From Alphaproteobacteria bacterium (GTDB lineage: Bacteria; Pseudomonadota; Alphaproteobacteria; Reyranellales; Reyranellaceae), in assembly GCA_017308235.1 (NCBI GenBank), contig JAFKFL010000018.1:1-64000 (forward strand): a DNA stretch of 64,000 nt, given 5' to 3'. The translations under genes and the position numbers were made by a program. Below are positions 38,686 to 47,246 of this stretch, in pieces; within the stretch, counting starts at the first letter, position 1, and each line of letters begins with the position of its first letter. The notes beneath the pieces were generated by a model. The model was not told where the DNA came from, ran no database searches, and was given only the letters and a program-made list of their open reading frames with translations.

Positions 38686-39656
38686 TGCGAGGAGGTGTCG
38701 CCCGGCGTCCGAGTCCTGTCAACCGCCCGTCGGCGGCGGCGCGCCAGCGGATGCTTCTCCTGCACAAGCGCGCGCAGTTTCTCATCGAGGACGTGCGTGT
38801 ATATCTGCGTCGTGGCGATGTCGGCGTGGCCCAGCATCAACTGCACGCTCCGCAGGTCGGCACCGCCCTCGAGCAGATGGCTTGCAAAGGCATGCCGCAG
38901 CACATGGGGTGAGACGCGCGCCGGATCAATGCCGGCCGCCAACGCCGCTTCCTTCAGGAGCTGCGCGAAACGCTGACGCGTGAGGTGGCCCGTCCGGCCG
39001 CGCGAAGGAAAGAGATAACGAGAGGTCTCATCCTCGCCCAGCATCCCGGCCCGCACATGCAGCCAGGCGGCGATCGCTAGGCGCGCCGGGTCAGAGAGCG
39101 GCACCAGCCGTTCCTTGTCGCCCTTGCCGCGCACGACCAGCACCGTGGGATCACGCTCGACCGCCACGAGCGGCAAGGTTACAAGCTCCGAGACGCGCAA
39201 GCCCGTGCCATAAAGGATCTCCAAAAGCGTCGCCATGCGTCCGCCGTCGGCGCCCTCCTTGCCACGGGACGCCTCGATCAACCGGTCGACCTCGGCGCGT
39301 GACAGCACCTTGGGCAAAGGACGACCGAGGCGTGGCGAGTCGAGTGCACTCGCCGGATCATCCTCGCGCAGACGCTCAGCCAGCAGGAAGCGGAAGAGTT
39401 GGCGGATGACCGAGAGGCGCCGCGCCACAGTACGCGGTGTCATGCCCACGTAGTCGAGCGCTTTCAGGTACGCGCGCAACGCCTGAGTGTCGGCGCTCTT
39501 TGGCTTCTGCTTGCGGCGTGCCAGGAAAACTTCGAGATGCACGAGATCGGCGCGATAGGCGGCCTCGGTGTTCCGGGAGGCCCCGCGCTCGGCCGTTATC
39601 ATCTCGATGAAGGCCTCAGCCTCCTGCGACAATGGCGTTGGCGGGCCCTTCTTCAC
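38682..39656 (-). CDS. xerD: Tyrosine recombinase XerD
   Basis: This 324-residue site-specific recombinase resolves chromosome dimers at dif together with XerC and FtsK. The N-terminal SAM-like DNA-binding domain (about 10-100) precedes the catalytic domain with Arg in [13 protein letters not shown], Lys in [11 protein letters not shown], HxxR in [14 protein letters not shown], and the Tyr nucleophile in TTQIYTHV (about 300). The order xerD-accA is common in alphaproteobacteria, which favours XerD over XerC. Confidence 0.93.
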
Positions 39657-39662
39657 GGCAAC

Positions 39663-41285
39663 TCACAGGCCGTGCGCGATCGCCGCTTCGACCGCAAACA
39701 GGCGCGCGGCGCTGCCCTCGCCTGCATCGCTGAGCGCGCGCACGATAATGCCGAGCGCGGCGGGATGCAGATTGCCGAGCGGCGTTTCGCCAATCGCATC
39801 GGAAGCCAACAACGATGCTTCCGCCCGTCGATGCGCAGCACCGGCCGCTTGCAATGCTTGGAGGGTCGCGGCCGGCGGCATGACCAGCCGGGCGTCCGGC
39901 GGTGGTGCCTCCGGGAGATCGGTCGAGCGCGGCGGGAGGTCGAAGCCAACGCCGCGAAACAGCGCGAGCAGGACGTTGCCGCGCAACGGTGCCGTGCGCG
40001 GATCGTCCTGTCGCATCGCCTGGTACCAGCGATTGACATCTTCGGGTGCAAGCTTGCGTGCATCATCAATACCGGCGATCTGGATCAGCGGCATCAGCCG
40101 GTCGAGAGCACTTTGCGCGCGCGCATTGTTGTAGGCGGCCTGAAGGGCAAGTTTCGTCCACGCTTTGGTGAGTCGCTTGTCACCAAGCAACAGGAACCCG
40201 CGGATCGCTTCCTGGGCGAGATCGGCATATTCCGGCTTGGGCGGCAGGCTAACGAGCGTAGCTGCAGTTGCGCGGGCGATGGTCGGGAACAACGGACTGC
40301 CCTGCGTCTCGCCATAGACCGCGCGCACGGCGGCAGCAATCTCTGTCGAGTTGGCTGCATCGCGTGCCGCCTGGACGAGCCGCGCACGTCGTTCCATCGC
40401 CGGCGGGAGGGGTGCGCCCTGATGCAAAGCGTCCACGTAGAGGTCCGCCAGGCGCGCGGCCTCGATGATCGCCAGCGCCTCGCCACGTTCGGCGATGTCG
40501 ATGCGCGTCGCCATCGGCAGAGTCGGCTGCCCGACGAGCGCGCGGATCAGGGGCGGCTGTGTTGCCGAGAGCAATGAGGAGGGTGGCGCTAGATGGGCGA
40601 GGAAGAGCACGACCATGGTCGGCCCATCTGGCGTAAGGCCCGGCGGGACCGTGGCCGTCTTGGTTCCCGCCGCACCCTCGACCAGCGCAGTAAAGGACGG
40701 ATCTCGTCCGCGCAGGGCCGCCACTTGGCTCAGCGCACCGTCACGATCGCCTTTCGCCAGCAGGCAAGCTGCCTTGGCGCGCTGCGCAAAAGGCTCGGTC
40801 AGTGCGTGTTGATCGGCGACCGCACAGGCGCCATCGCGCTCGCCCGCCATCATCATCGCATTGGTCACCGTGGCGGCGATCGCCGGATCGTCGTAGTCGC
40901 CGGCGGTGCGCACCACCTCGTTGAGGCTCTCGCCTTCGCCCATCGCCGCCAATCGATCGACCTTGCGGGCAAACAGGCTGGGTGGCGGGCTGCCGTCCTC
41001 ACGCGGCGGCGTAAGCTGGCTTACCATGACACTGAACTGCAGATCGCGCAGCGCGCGGCTGTGCGGCGCCGCGGGCAAAGCCGAGGTCAGCTGCTTGGCC
41101 GTGCCGAGCGACGTACCCGACCAGGCATTGGCCTGCATGCCGCCGGTTTTCTCCGTCAGGAACCCGTTCAGTTGACCGCTGCTACCGGAATTCCGGCTGT
41201 CGCCACCTGAATTTTGCGTGCAAGCGCCTGCGGCAACGATACAGAGGCCGGTCGCGAAGACGAGGCTAACGCGAGAAGCGGTCAT
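39663..41285 (-). CDS. Predicted lipoprotein of unknown function, helical repeat type
   Basis: This 540-residue product has an N-terminal lipoprotein-like signal (MTASRVSLVFATGLCIVAAG then AC at the cleavage site). The mature part has a Ser/Gly-rich spacer and long Ala/Leu/Arg-rich helices, such as GERDGACAVADQHALTEPFA and GDRDGALSQVAALRGRDP, resembling TPR or Sel1-like solenoids without a clear consensus. It ends 6 bp before xerD. Similar large proteins stand between aroK and xerD in other alphaproteobacteria, from memory, so it is unlikely to be spurious. The start overlaps a 59-codon membrane ORF. Location would be the outer membrane or periplasm. No function is assigned. Confidence 0.8.
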   Translation of the reverse strand: MTASRVSLVFATGLCIVAAGACTQNSGGDSRNSGSSGQLNGFLTEKTGGMQANAWSGTSLGTAKQLTSALPAAPHSRALRDLQFSVMVSQLTPPREDGSPPPSLFARKVDRLAAMGEGESLNEVVRTAGDYDDPAIAATVTNAMMMAGERDGACAVADQHALTEPFAQRAKAACLLAKGDRDGALSQVAALRGRDPSFTALVEGAAGTKTATVPPGLTPDGPTMVVLFLAHLAPPSSLLSATQPPLIRALVGQPTLPMATRIDIAERGEALAIIEAARLADLYVDALHQGAPLPPAMERRARLVQAARDAANSTEIAAAVRAVYGETQGSPLFPTIARATAATLVSLPPKPEYADLAQEAIRGFLLLGDKRLTKAWTKLALQAAYNNARAQSALDRLMPLIQIAGIDDARKLAPEDVNRWYQAMRQDDPRTAPLRGNVLLALFRGVGFDLPPRSTDLPEAPPPDARLVMPPAATLQALQAAGAAHRRAEASLLASDAIGETPLGNLHPAALGIIVRALSDAGEGSAARLFAVEAAIAHGL

Positions 41286-41445
41286 TAGGGACAGTCACCT
41301 CGAAATGCTGCATCGGAGGGCGGGGCTGGAACAAGGCAAGGAAAAGCCCGCCGGCGACGAGCACCAGGGCGACGAAGGCAATCACCATCGGCCACACCTT
41401 GACGGGGGCCGTGCGAAAGTGAACTTTGGACCGGATGGGGGGCAC
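41266..41445 (-). CDS. Small single-pass membrane protein (59 aa), candidate
   Basis: A GTG at 41445 opens a 59-codon frame ending in TAG at 41266, overlapping the lipoprotein gene start by 20 bp. It encodes a basic head (PPIRSKVHFRTAPVKVW), one strong membrane helix (MVIAFVALVLVAGGLFLALF, about residues 20-39), and a short tail QPRPPMQHFEVTVPNDRFSR. The Lys/Arg head and clean hydrophobic block look like a real N-in membrane protein, and the overlap would couple it to the lipoprotein. The ribosome-binding site (GGGTAG) is weak. An internal ATG exists at about residue 20. Confidence 0.5.
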   Translation of the reverse strand: MPPIRSKVHFRTAPVKVWPMVIAFVALVLVAGGLFLALFQPRPPMQHFEVTVPNDRFSR

Positions 41446-41533
41446 GGCGGCGGCAAACTACCCGGCCGACGCTGGTACGGCAATCGCCGGTCGCTTGAAA
41501 CCGCGGCCGGTTTGCGCGACACCCCTGCATGAA

Positions 41534-42100
41534 GTGATCGACCCGTCTCCCACCCTGCCTTTGTCCCGCACCGTAGCCCTTGTCGGCTTGATGGGCGCGG
41601 GCAAAACCGCAATCGGCAAACGCCTTGCCGCGCGGCTTGGATTGCCGTTCGTTGATGCAGATGACGAGATCGAGCGGGCGGCCGGCTGCACGGTGTCGGA
41701 ATTTTTCGAACGTTACGGCGAAACGGAGTTCCGTGCCGGGGAGCGGCGCGTCATCGCTCGCCTGCTCGAGGAACCGCCGCGCATCCTGTCCACAGGCGGG
41801 GGCGCCTACATGGACCCCGATACGCGGGCTTTGCTCAAGGCACAGGCGATCACCGTATGGCTGCGCGCCGAGCTCGACGTGCTCTTCGACCGCGTGAAGA
41901 AGCGCGCGCATCGGCCGCTGCTGCGCGCCGGCGATCCGCGCGACATTCTCGCCCGGCTGATGGCCCAGCGCTATCCGATCTATGCCGAGGCCGACCTGGT
42001 GGTCGATTCGACCGCCCAGCCGACGGAGATCACGACGGACCAGGTAATCGAAGCCTTGCAACGGCACCTCGCCTCGCAGCCGGCGGGAGCAACGGCATGA
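41534..42100 (+). CDS. aroK: Shikimate kinase
   Basis: The product has 188 residues from the GTG at 41534 (VIDPSPTLPLSRTVALVGLM). Earlier TTG and ATG codons at 41426 and 41435 would overlap the divergent small gene and give an overlong head. It phosphorylates shikimate at O3 in aromatic amino acid synthesis. P-loop GLMGAGKTAIGKRLA, shikimate-binding DADDEIE and the GGGAYMD motif, plus the Arg-rich lid VKKRAHRPLL, are all present. The ATGA overlap with aroB shows a coupled pair. Confidence 0.95.
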   Translation: MIDPSPTLPLSRTVALVGLMGAGKTAIGKRLAARLGLPFVDADDEIERAAGCTVSEFFERYGETEFRAGERRVIARLLEEPPRILSTGGGAYMDPDTRALLKAQAITVWLRAELDVLFDRVKKRAHRPLLRAGDPRDILARLMAQRYPIYAEADLVVDSTAQPTEITTDQVIEALQRHLASQPAGATA

Positions 42101-43221
42101 GCAGGCGCATTGTGCGCGTCGACCTTGCGGGACGTGCCTACGACATTGCGATCGGACCGCAGCTGCTCGACCGGGTGGGCGAGCTCACCGCCCCCTTGCT
42201 GGCTGCGCCGCGCATCATCGTGGTCAGCGACGGAATCGTCGCTCCGCTTTACGGCGCTCGGCTCACAGCGTCGTTCGAGAAAGCCGGCATCACGGTCGGC
42301 AACGTCGTCGTGCCGGCCGGCGAAAGCAGCAAGGAGTTCGCTGGGTTCGGCCGATTGATGAATGACCTGCTGGATCTTCGACCCGATCGCAAGACCACGC
42401 TGGTGGCGCTGGGCGGCGGTGTGGTCGGCGACCTGACGGGTTTTGCTGCCGCGGTACTGCTGCGCGGCGTCGATTTCATCCAAGTGCCGACCACCTTGCT
42501 GGCGCAAGTCGATTCTTCGGTCGGCGGCAAGACCGGCATCAACACGCGTCATGGCAAGAACCTTGTCGGCGCCTTCTACCAGCCGCGCCTGGTGATTGCC
42601 GACACCGACGTGCTCGACACACTGCCTCGTCGCGAATTGCTGGCGGGCTACGCCGAGGTGGCGAAGTACGGCCTGATTGACGATCCTGGCTTCTGGACCT
42701 GGTGTGAGACGAATGGCGCCGCTCTGCTTGCCGGCGACGCAGCCGCACGCACCTACGCAATCGAACATAGCTGCCACGCCAAGGCGCGCATCGTCGCCGC
42801 CGACGAACGCGAGACCACCGACCTGCGCGCCCTCCTCAATCTTGGCCATACCTTCGGTCACGCGCTGGAGGCCGAGACCGGCTTCGGCTCCGACCTGCTG
42901 CATGGCGAGGCGGTGGGCGCGGGCATGGCGATGGCGTTCGATCTTTCGGCCAAGCTCGGCCTTTGCCCAGCGCTTGACGCCAAGCGCGTGCGCCACCATC
43001 TCAGCGCGGTCGGCCTGCCGGTGCGCCTGCGCAGCATCGGGGGCGACAACCGCAGGCAATGGAATGCAACGAGGCTGATCGATCATATGCGCGGCGACAA
43101 GAAGGCTGAAGCAGGCCGCCTGACCTTCGTGCTCGCCCGCGGCATCGGCAAGGCATTCATTACGCGGGAAGTCGACACGGCAGCCCTGCGGGATCTTCTC
43201 GACGCCGCCATCGCGGCCTGA
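42097..43221 (+). CDS. aroB: 3-dehydroquinate synthase
   Basis: AroB cyclises DAHP to 3-dehydroquinate, the second step of the shikimate pathway, with NAD and a divalent metal. The product has 374 residues from the ATG at 42097, overlapping the aroK stop. Visible: GGGVVGDLTGFAAAVLLRG (NAD site), QVPTTLLAQVDSSVGGKTG, HGKNLVGAFYQP, and the metal ligands in EVAKYGLI, NLGHTFGHALE and LHGEAVGAGM. It is followed by a CorC-type gene 6 bp downstream. Confidence 0.98.
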   Translation: MSRRIVRVDLAGRAYDIAIGPQLLDRVGELTAPLLAAPRIIVVSDGIVAPLYGARLTASFEKAGITVGNVVVPAGESSKEFAGFGRLMNDLLDLRPDRKTTLVALGGGVVGDLTGFAAAVLLRGVDFIQVPTTLLAQVDSSVGGKTGINTRHGKNLVGAFYQPRLVIADTDVLDTLPRRELLAGYAEVAKYGLIDDPGFWTWCETNGAALLAGDAAARTYAIEHSCHAKARIVAADERETTDLRALLNLGHTFGHALEAETGFGSDLLHGEAVGAGMAMAFDLSAKLGLCPALDAKRVRHHLSAVGLPVRLRSIGGDNRRQWNATRLIDHMRGDKKAEAGRLTFVLARGIGKAFITREVDTAALRDLLDAAIAA

Positions 43222-43227
43222 CGGGCC

Positions 43228-44538
43228 ATGGAGCACGAACTCACGCTACATTTGCCGCTCTGGCTCGCGGTCCCGGCGGTCTTGCTCTGCCTCGCCCTCG
43301 GCGCCTACATGTCGGCCGCCGAAACCGCAGTTACTGGGGCGTCGCGGCCGCGCATGCATCGGCTCGCCCAGCAGGGCAACAAGCGCGCCACGCTGGTGAA
43401 CACGCTGCTCGATCGCAAGGACGAGGCGGTGAGCGCCGTGCTGCTGGGCAACAGCGTGATGAACATCCTTTCGGCCTCGCTCACAACGGCCGTCCTGACG
43501 GAGCTGTTCGGAGCTGCGGGCGTCGTTTACGCCACCGCCATCATCGGCGTCATGGTGGTGATCTTCGCCGAAGTGATGCCCAAGACCTGGGCATTGCTGC
43601 GTGCAGATCGCGTGGCGCTCATGCTTGCGCCCTCGATCCTGTTCACGCTGGCGGTGCTGGGGCCGCTGGCGCGCGCCTTCGCCTGGATCTCGCGGTTCTT
43701 TCTCAAGCTATTGCGCGTGCGCACCGATCGCGCGCCCGACCCACAGGAGCATGACGAGCTCCTGCGCGGCGCCATCGATATGCACGGCATCGATCACACC
43801 GATGAGGACGCGCCAGCCGAAAAGGCGATGCTGCGGTCGGTGCTCGACCTTGGTGATCGCACGGTAGGCGATGTCATGGTCCATCGCGGCAGCGTCGCGC
43901 TGATCGACGCCGACGAACCGACCGACGCCATCGTCACCCAGGTGCTGGCCGCGCCCTATACCCGCCTGCCGCTCTATCGCGGCCAATCCGACAACATCGT
44001 CGGCGTCTTGCACGCCAAGGACCTGTTCCGCGCCGTCAAGGCGGCAGGCGGTCCCGATACGGTGCGCATCGCCGATGTCATGACGCCACCTTGGTTCATC
44101 CCCGAATCGACCATCCTTTTCGATCAGTTGAAGGCTTTCCAGGCCCGCCACGAGCATTTCGCCATCGTAGTCGACGAATACGGCGTGTTGCTGGGCATCG
44201 TCACGCTGGAGGACATCATCGAGGAGATCGTGGGCGATATCGAGGACGAGCACGACGCCATCAAGCGCGGTGTGATCCGCCGCGAAGACGACGGCAGCAT
44301 GATCTGCCAGGGCAGCGTGCCGATCCGCGATCTCAATCGCGAATTCGCCTGGCAGCTGCCCGAGGATGTCGCCACGACCATTGCGGGCCTTGTCCTTTAC
44401 GAAGCCCGGCGCATCCCCGAGGTCGGCCAGACCTATGCCTTCTATGGCTTCAGGTTCGAGATTTTGAAGCGCGAAGGCACGCGCATCGCCGAGTTGCGCA
44501 TTGTGCCGCCGGCCGCCATACAGGCGCCCAGCGTCTAA
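43228..44538 (+). CDS. HlyC/CorC (CNNM) family transporter
   Basis: This 436-residue inner-membrane protein has a DUF21/CNNM domain with about four hydrophobic helices (about 12-170), two CBS domains (about 205-330; [11 protein letters not shown] and [19 protein letters not shown]), and a C-terminal CorC_HlyC FAD-like domain (about 345-430). Relatives are linked to magnesium and cobalt efflux or haemolysin-like transport. A metal-transport role is plausible and the direction uncertain. It appears in the aroK-aroB operon in many alphaproteobacteria. Confidence 0.93.
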   Translation: MEHELTLHLPLWLAVPAVLLCLALGAYMSAAETAVTGASRPRMHRLAQQGNKRATLVNTLLDRKDEAVSAVLLGNSVMNILSASLTTAVLTELFGAAGVVYATAIIGVMVVIFAEVMPKTWALLRADRVALMLAPSILFTLAVLGPLARAFAWISRFFLKLLRVRTDRAPDPQEHDELLRGAIDMHGIDHTDEDAPAEKAMLRSVLDLGDRTVGDVMVHRGSVALIDADEPTDAIVTQVLAAPYTRLPLYRGQSDNIVGVLHAKDLFRAVKAAGGPDTVRIADVMTPPWFIPESTILFDQLKAFQARHEHFAIVVDEYGVLLGIVTLEDIIEEIVGDIEDEHDAIKRGVIRREDDGSMICQGSVPIRDLNREFAWQLPEDVATTIAGLVLYEARRIPEVGQTYAFYGFRFEILKREGTRIAELRIVPPAAIQAPSV

Positions 44539-44561
44539 AAGACCAGCCGAAAGGACTTGCC

Positions 44562-45212
44562 ATGCCGCTTTCGCCGCCAGTCGGGCGACAGCACCTGCAT
44601 ACACGCCGCGTCACCTGCCAGGGTTTCTTCCGTGACGACGGCCTGTGGGACATCGAAGGCCGCATCACCGACGAGAAGACCTACGAGCATGCCAACGAGT
44701 GGCGTGGCCCGTTGAAGGCCGGCGACTTCGTTCACGACATGTCGATCCGTCTCACCCTCGACCACAAGTTCACGATCGTCGATGTCGAAGCGGTGACCGA
44801 CAAATCGCCGTATCGTATCTGCGGCGGCATTGCGCCCGACTTCAAGAAGCTGATCGGCCTCAGGATCGGTGGCGGTTTCCACCGCGAGGTCCGTGCCCGG
44901 CTGGGGGGTGTGCATGGTTGCACCCACATCGTCGAGCTGCTGGGCCCGGTCGCCACGACGGCATTCCAGACTGTGTCTTCCGGCAAGGCGCGTGAACTCA
45001 ATCGCGCCCATCGAGCGAAGAACGGCAGCCTGCCTGCTCCTGCCACCAAGTCCATGGCCAAGCCGCGCAAGCCGTATGTCATCGACACATGCCACGCTTG
45101 GTCAGCGGACGGCGACGTCGTGAGGCGCTGGGCGCCGCAATTCTACACGGGCCCCGACGCCGAGGCAGTGCGGGCCGCAGCCGAGGGCAAGGAGATCGAG
45201 CTCGACGGCTGA
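44562..45212 (+). CDS. DUF2889 domain-containing protein
   Basis: The product has 216 residues from the ATG at 44562 (MPLSPPVGRQHLHTRRVTCQ). The DUF2889 domain spans most of it, with YRDDGLWD-type GFFRDDGLWDIEGRITDEK, FTIVDVEAVTDKSPY, and GGVHGCTHIVELLGPVATTA; the conserved Cys and His suggest a metal or redox site. Function is unknown to me. It lies 23 bp after the CorC gene and converges on bolA with a 2-bp gap. Confidence 0.85.
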   Translation: MPLSPPVGRQHLHTRRVTCQGFFRDDGLWDIEGRITDEKTYEHANEWRGPLKAGDFVHDMSIRLTLDHKFTIVDVEAVTDKSPYRICGGIAPDFKKLIGLRIGGGFHREVRARLGGVHGCTHIVELLGPVATTAFQTVSSGKARELNRAHRAKNGSLPAPATKSMAKPRKPYVIDTCHAWSADGDVVRRWAPQFYTGPDAEAVRAAAEGKEIELDG

Positions 45213-45214
45213 GC

Positions 45215-45496
45215 TTACGATTTCCGGTCTTCGTCCGGCGTGAGCGTCGTCAGCGCAAGCGCGTGCAGGCCGGCGGCGAACTCGTCGCTCAACGTCTGGT
45301 AGACAAGGCGCTGTCGAGTGACACGGCTCTGGCCTTCGAAAGCAGACGACACGATCTCGACTCGGAAATGGGATTCGCCTCCCTCGCGAAAACCGGCATG
45401 GCCGCGATGCCGTGACGATTCATCCTCAATGCTGAGCCGCAGCGGCGTGAACCGCTGTCGAAGCTTCTTGTCAATCGCTGTCGCCACCTCACCCAT
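45215..45496 (-). CDS. BolA family protein
   Basis: The product has 93 residues when started at ATG 45496 (MGEVATAIDKKLRQRF). In-frame starts at 45520 and 45532 add up to 12 residues. The BolA fold carries the ESSRHRGHAG segment with conserved His and the HFRVEIVSSAFEGQSRVTRQ core. BolA proteins partner with monothiol glutaredoxins in iron-sulfur cluster or iron signalling. It stands divergent from the DnaJ-like gene across 47 bp, next to cobST, an arrangement known from Rhizobiales. Confidence 0.93.
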   Translation of the reverse strand: MGEVATAIDKKLRQRFTPLRLSIEDESSRHRGHAGFREGGESHFRVEIVSSAFEGQSRVTRQRLVYQTLSDEFAAGLHALALTTLTPDEDRKS

Positions 45497-45543
45497 CGCT
45501 CGCCTCTCTTGCCCGGCCATTCGCTTAATCACATATTAGCCGA

Positions 45544-46119
45544 ATGCCGCGACGGCGAGCCAAACCTCTGACCGCGACCGATGGCGCCGCATCCTTCGAG
45601 CGGGTGTGCGAGGCGCCGGGTTGCCGGCTGGCTGGCGAATACCGTGCACCGAGAGCGCGCGACCGGCTGACCGAATATCGCTGGTTCTGCCTCGAGCACG
45701 TGCGCGACTACAACAAGCGTTGGGACTACTTTGCCGGCCTCGACGCCACCCAGATCGAGCAGCATATCCGTGCCGACACGATCTGGCGCCGGCCGGTCTG
45801 GCCCCTGGGCGGGCGTCGCGGCGGTGGACCGCAGATCCTGGATCCTTTGGGTCTTAGCGACGATGCCGGTCTTGCGGAACGGCCGGCGCCTCGCATGGAT
45901 GGCAGCGAGCAACTGACCCCGGCCGAACGCAGTGCCATCGAAGTCCTTGAACTTTCATGGCCTTTAACCCAGGCGGATGTGAAATCTCGTTACAAGGAAC
46001 TGGTCAAACTGCACCATCCCGATGCCAACAATGGAGCCCGCGAGGCCGAGGAAAAGCTGAAGGAGATCAACGCGGCCTATTCCACCCTGCGGGCGTCGGA
46101 GCATTTGCCAGCCACCTGA
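45544..46119 (+). CDS. J-domain protein
   Basis: This 191-residue protein with a C-terminal J domain (about 128-186) has the HPD tripeptide in YKELVKLHHPDANNG, the site that stimulates DnaK ATPase. The first part has Cys pairs (CEAPGCRLAGEYRAP and FCLEHVRDYN) that may form a small metal site. This alphaproteobacterial J-protein type lies just upstream of cobS in Rhizobium, Brucella and relatives, hence sometimes described with CobS/CobT. A terminator-like hairpin follows 72 bp downstream. Confidence 0.93.
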   Translation: MPRRRAKPLTATDGAASFERVCEAPGCRLAGEYRAPRARDRLTEYRWFCLEHVRDYNKRWDYFAGLDATQIEQHIRADTIWRRPVWPLGGRRGGGPQILDPLGLSDDAGLAERPAPRMDGSEQLTPAERSAIEVLELSWPLTQADVKSRYKELVKLHHPDANNGAREAEEKLKEINAAYSTLRASEHLPAT

Positions 46120-46190
46120 CACCGGTGCGCATCTGGCCTGCCAATTGGCCGCTTGCAGCGCACAATCGGGCCTGCGACTATTGCCTTTAG

Positions 46191-46217
46191 GCCCGCAATT
46201 TGGCGGGTTTTGTTTTG
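46191..46217 (+). terminator. Rho-independent terminator in the gap before cobS
   Basis: CCCGC (46192-46196) and GCGGG (46203-46207) form the stem with a 6-nt loop and an extra outer G-T pair, followed by TTTTGTTTT. It ends the J-protein transcript, yet lies only 16 nt before the cobS ATG at 46233, leaving no room for a complete promoter downstream of it. Confidence 0.75.
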
Positions 46218-46232
46218 TTAGGAATCCGTCTG

Positions 46233-47237
46233 ATGGCTTCTACGACGACCGCTGCCCGCCAGAACGTCTCGGGCATGCCGGATATCAAGGTCTCCGCTCG
46301 TCAGCTTTTTGGCATCGACACCGACATGGAAGTGCCGGCTTTCAGTGCCGTTAGCGAGCACGTGCCGGTGGTCGACGACGCCTATTTGTTCGATCACGAC
46401 ACCACGATGGCGATCCTCGCGGGCTTCGCCTTCAACCGACGAGTTATGGTCCAGGGCTATCACGGCACCGGTAAGTCGACCCACATCGAGCAAGTCGCGG
46501 CGCGCCTCAATTGGCCTTGCATTCGCGTCAACCTCGACAGCCACATCAGCCGTATCGACCTGATCGGCAAGGATGCGATCGTGCTGCGTGACGGCAAGCA
46601 GATCACCGAGTTCCGCGAAGGCATCCTGCCGTGGGCGCTGCAGAACCCGACGGCCCTGGTGTTCGACGAGTACGACGCCGGCCGCGCCGACGTGATGTTC
46701 GTGATCCAGCGCGTGCTCGAGGTCGAAGGCAAGCTGACCCTGCTCGACCAGAACAAGGTGATCCATCCGCACCCGGCGTTCCGTCTGTTCTCCACCGCCA
46801 ACACGGTGGGCCTGGGCGACACGACCGGTCTCTATCATGGCACGCAGCAGATCAACCAGGGCCAGATGGATCGCTGGTCCATCGTGACCACGCTCAACTA
46901 CCTGCCGCACGATCAGGAAGTGAACATCGTCGCCGCCAAGACGCCGTCCTACGACACCGAGGAGGGTCGCAAGATCATCTCGGCGATGGTAGCGCTGGCG
47001 GATCTCACGCGCGCGGGCTTCATCGCCGGCGATATCTCGACCGTCATGTCGCCGCGTACGGTGATCACCTGGGCCGAGAACGCCCGCATCTTCGGTGGCG
47101 ATATCGGCTTTGCGTTCCGTCTCACCTTCCTCAACAAGTGCTATGAGGTCGAGCGCAGCACGCTGGCCGAATATTATCAGCGCTGCTTCGGCAAGGATTT
47201 GCCGCCGAGCAGCGGCAAGGGCGGCAAGCTGCACTAG
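46233..47237 (+). CDS. cobS: Cobaltochelatase subunit CobS
   Basis: CobS is the AAA+ ATPase of the aerobic cobalt chelatase, which works with CobT and CobN to insert Co(II) into hydrogenobyrinic acid a,c-diamide. The product has 334 residues from the ATG at 46233 (AGGAA about 10 nt upstream). Walker [14 protein letters not shown] (about 80), Walker [12 protein letters not shown] (about 145) and the arginine-containing sensor region are present; the [13 protein letters not shown] head is typical. cobT follows after 9 bp. CobN is not in the window. Confidence 0.97.
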   Translation: MASTTTAARQNVSGMPDIKVSARQLFGIDTDMEVPAFSAVSEHVPVVDDAYLFDHDTTMAILAGFAFNRRVMVQGYHGTGKSTHIEQVAARLNWPCIRVNLDSHISRIDLIGKDAIVLRDGKQITEFREGILPWALQNPTALVFDEYDAGRADVMFVIQRVLEVEGKLTLLDQNKVIHPHPAFRLFSTANTVGLGDTTGLYHGTQQINQGQMDRWSIVTTLNYLPHDQEVNIVAAKTPSYDTEEGRKIISAMVALADLTRAGFIAGDISTVMSPRTVITWAENARIFGGDIGFAFRLTFLNKCYEVERSTLAEYYQRCFGKDLPPSSGKGGKLH

Positions 47238-47246
47238 GACGCGCCA

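Noticed and set aside
46120..46232. Cobalamin riboswitch upstream of cobS
   Set aside because: The B12-box and the usual conserved core sequences are not visible in this short gap, which holds only the terminator hairpin.
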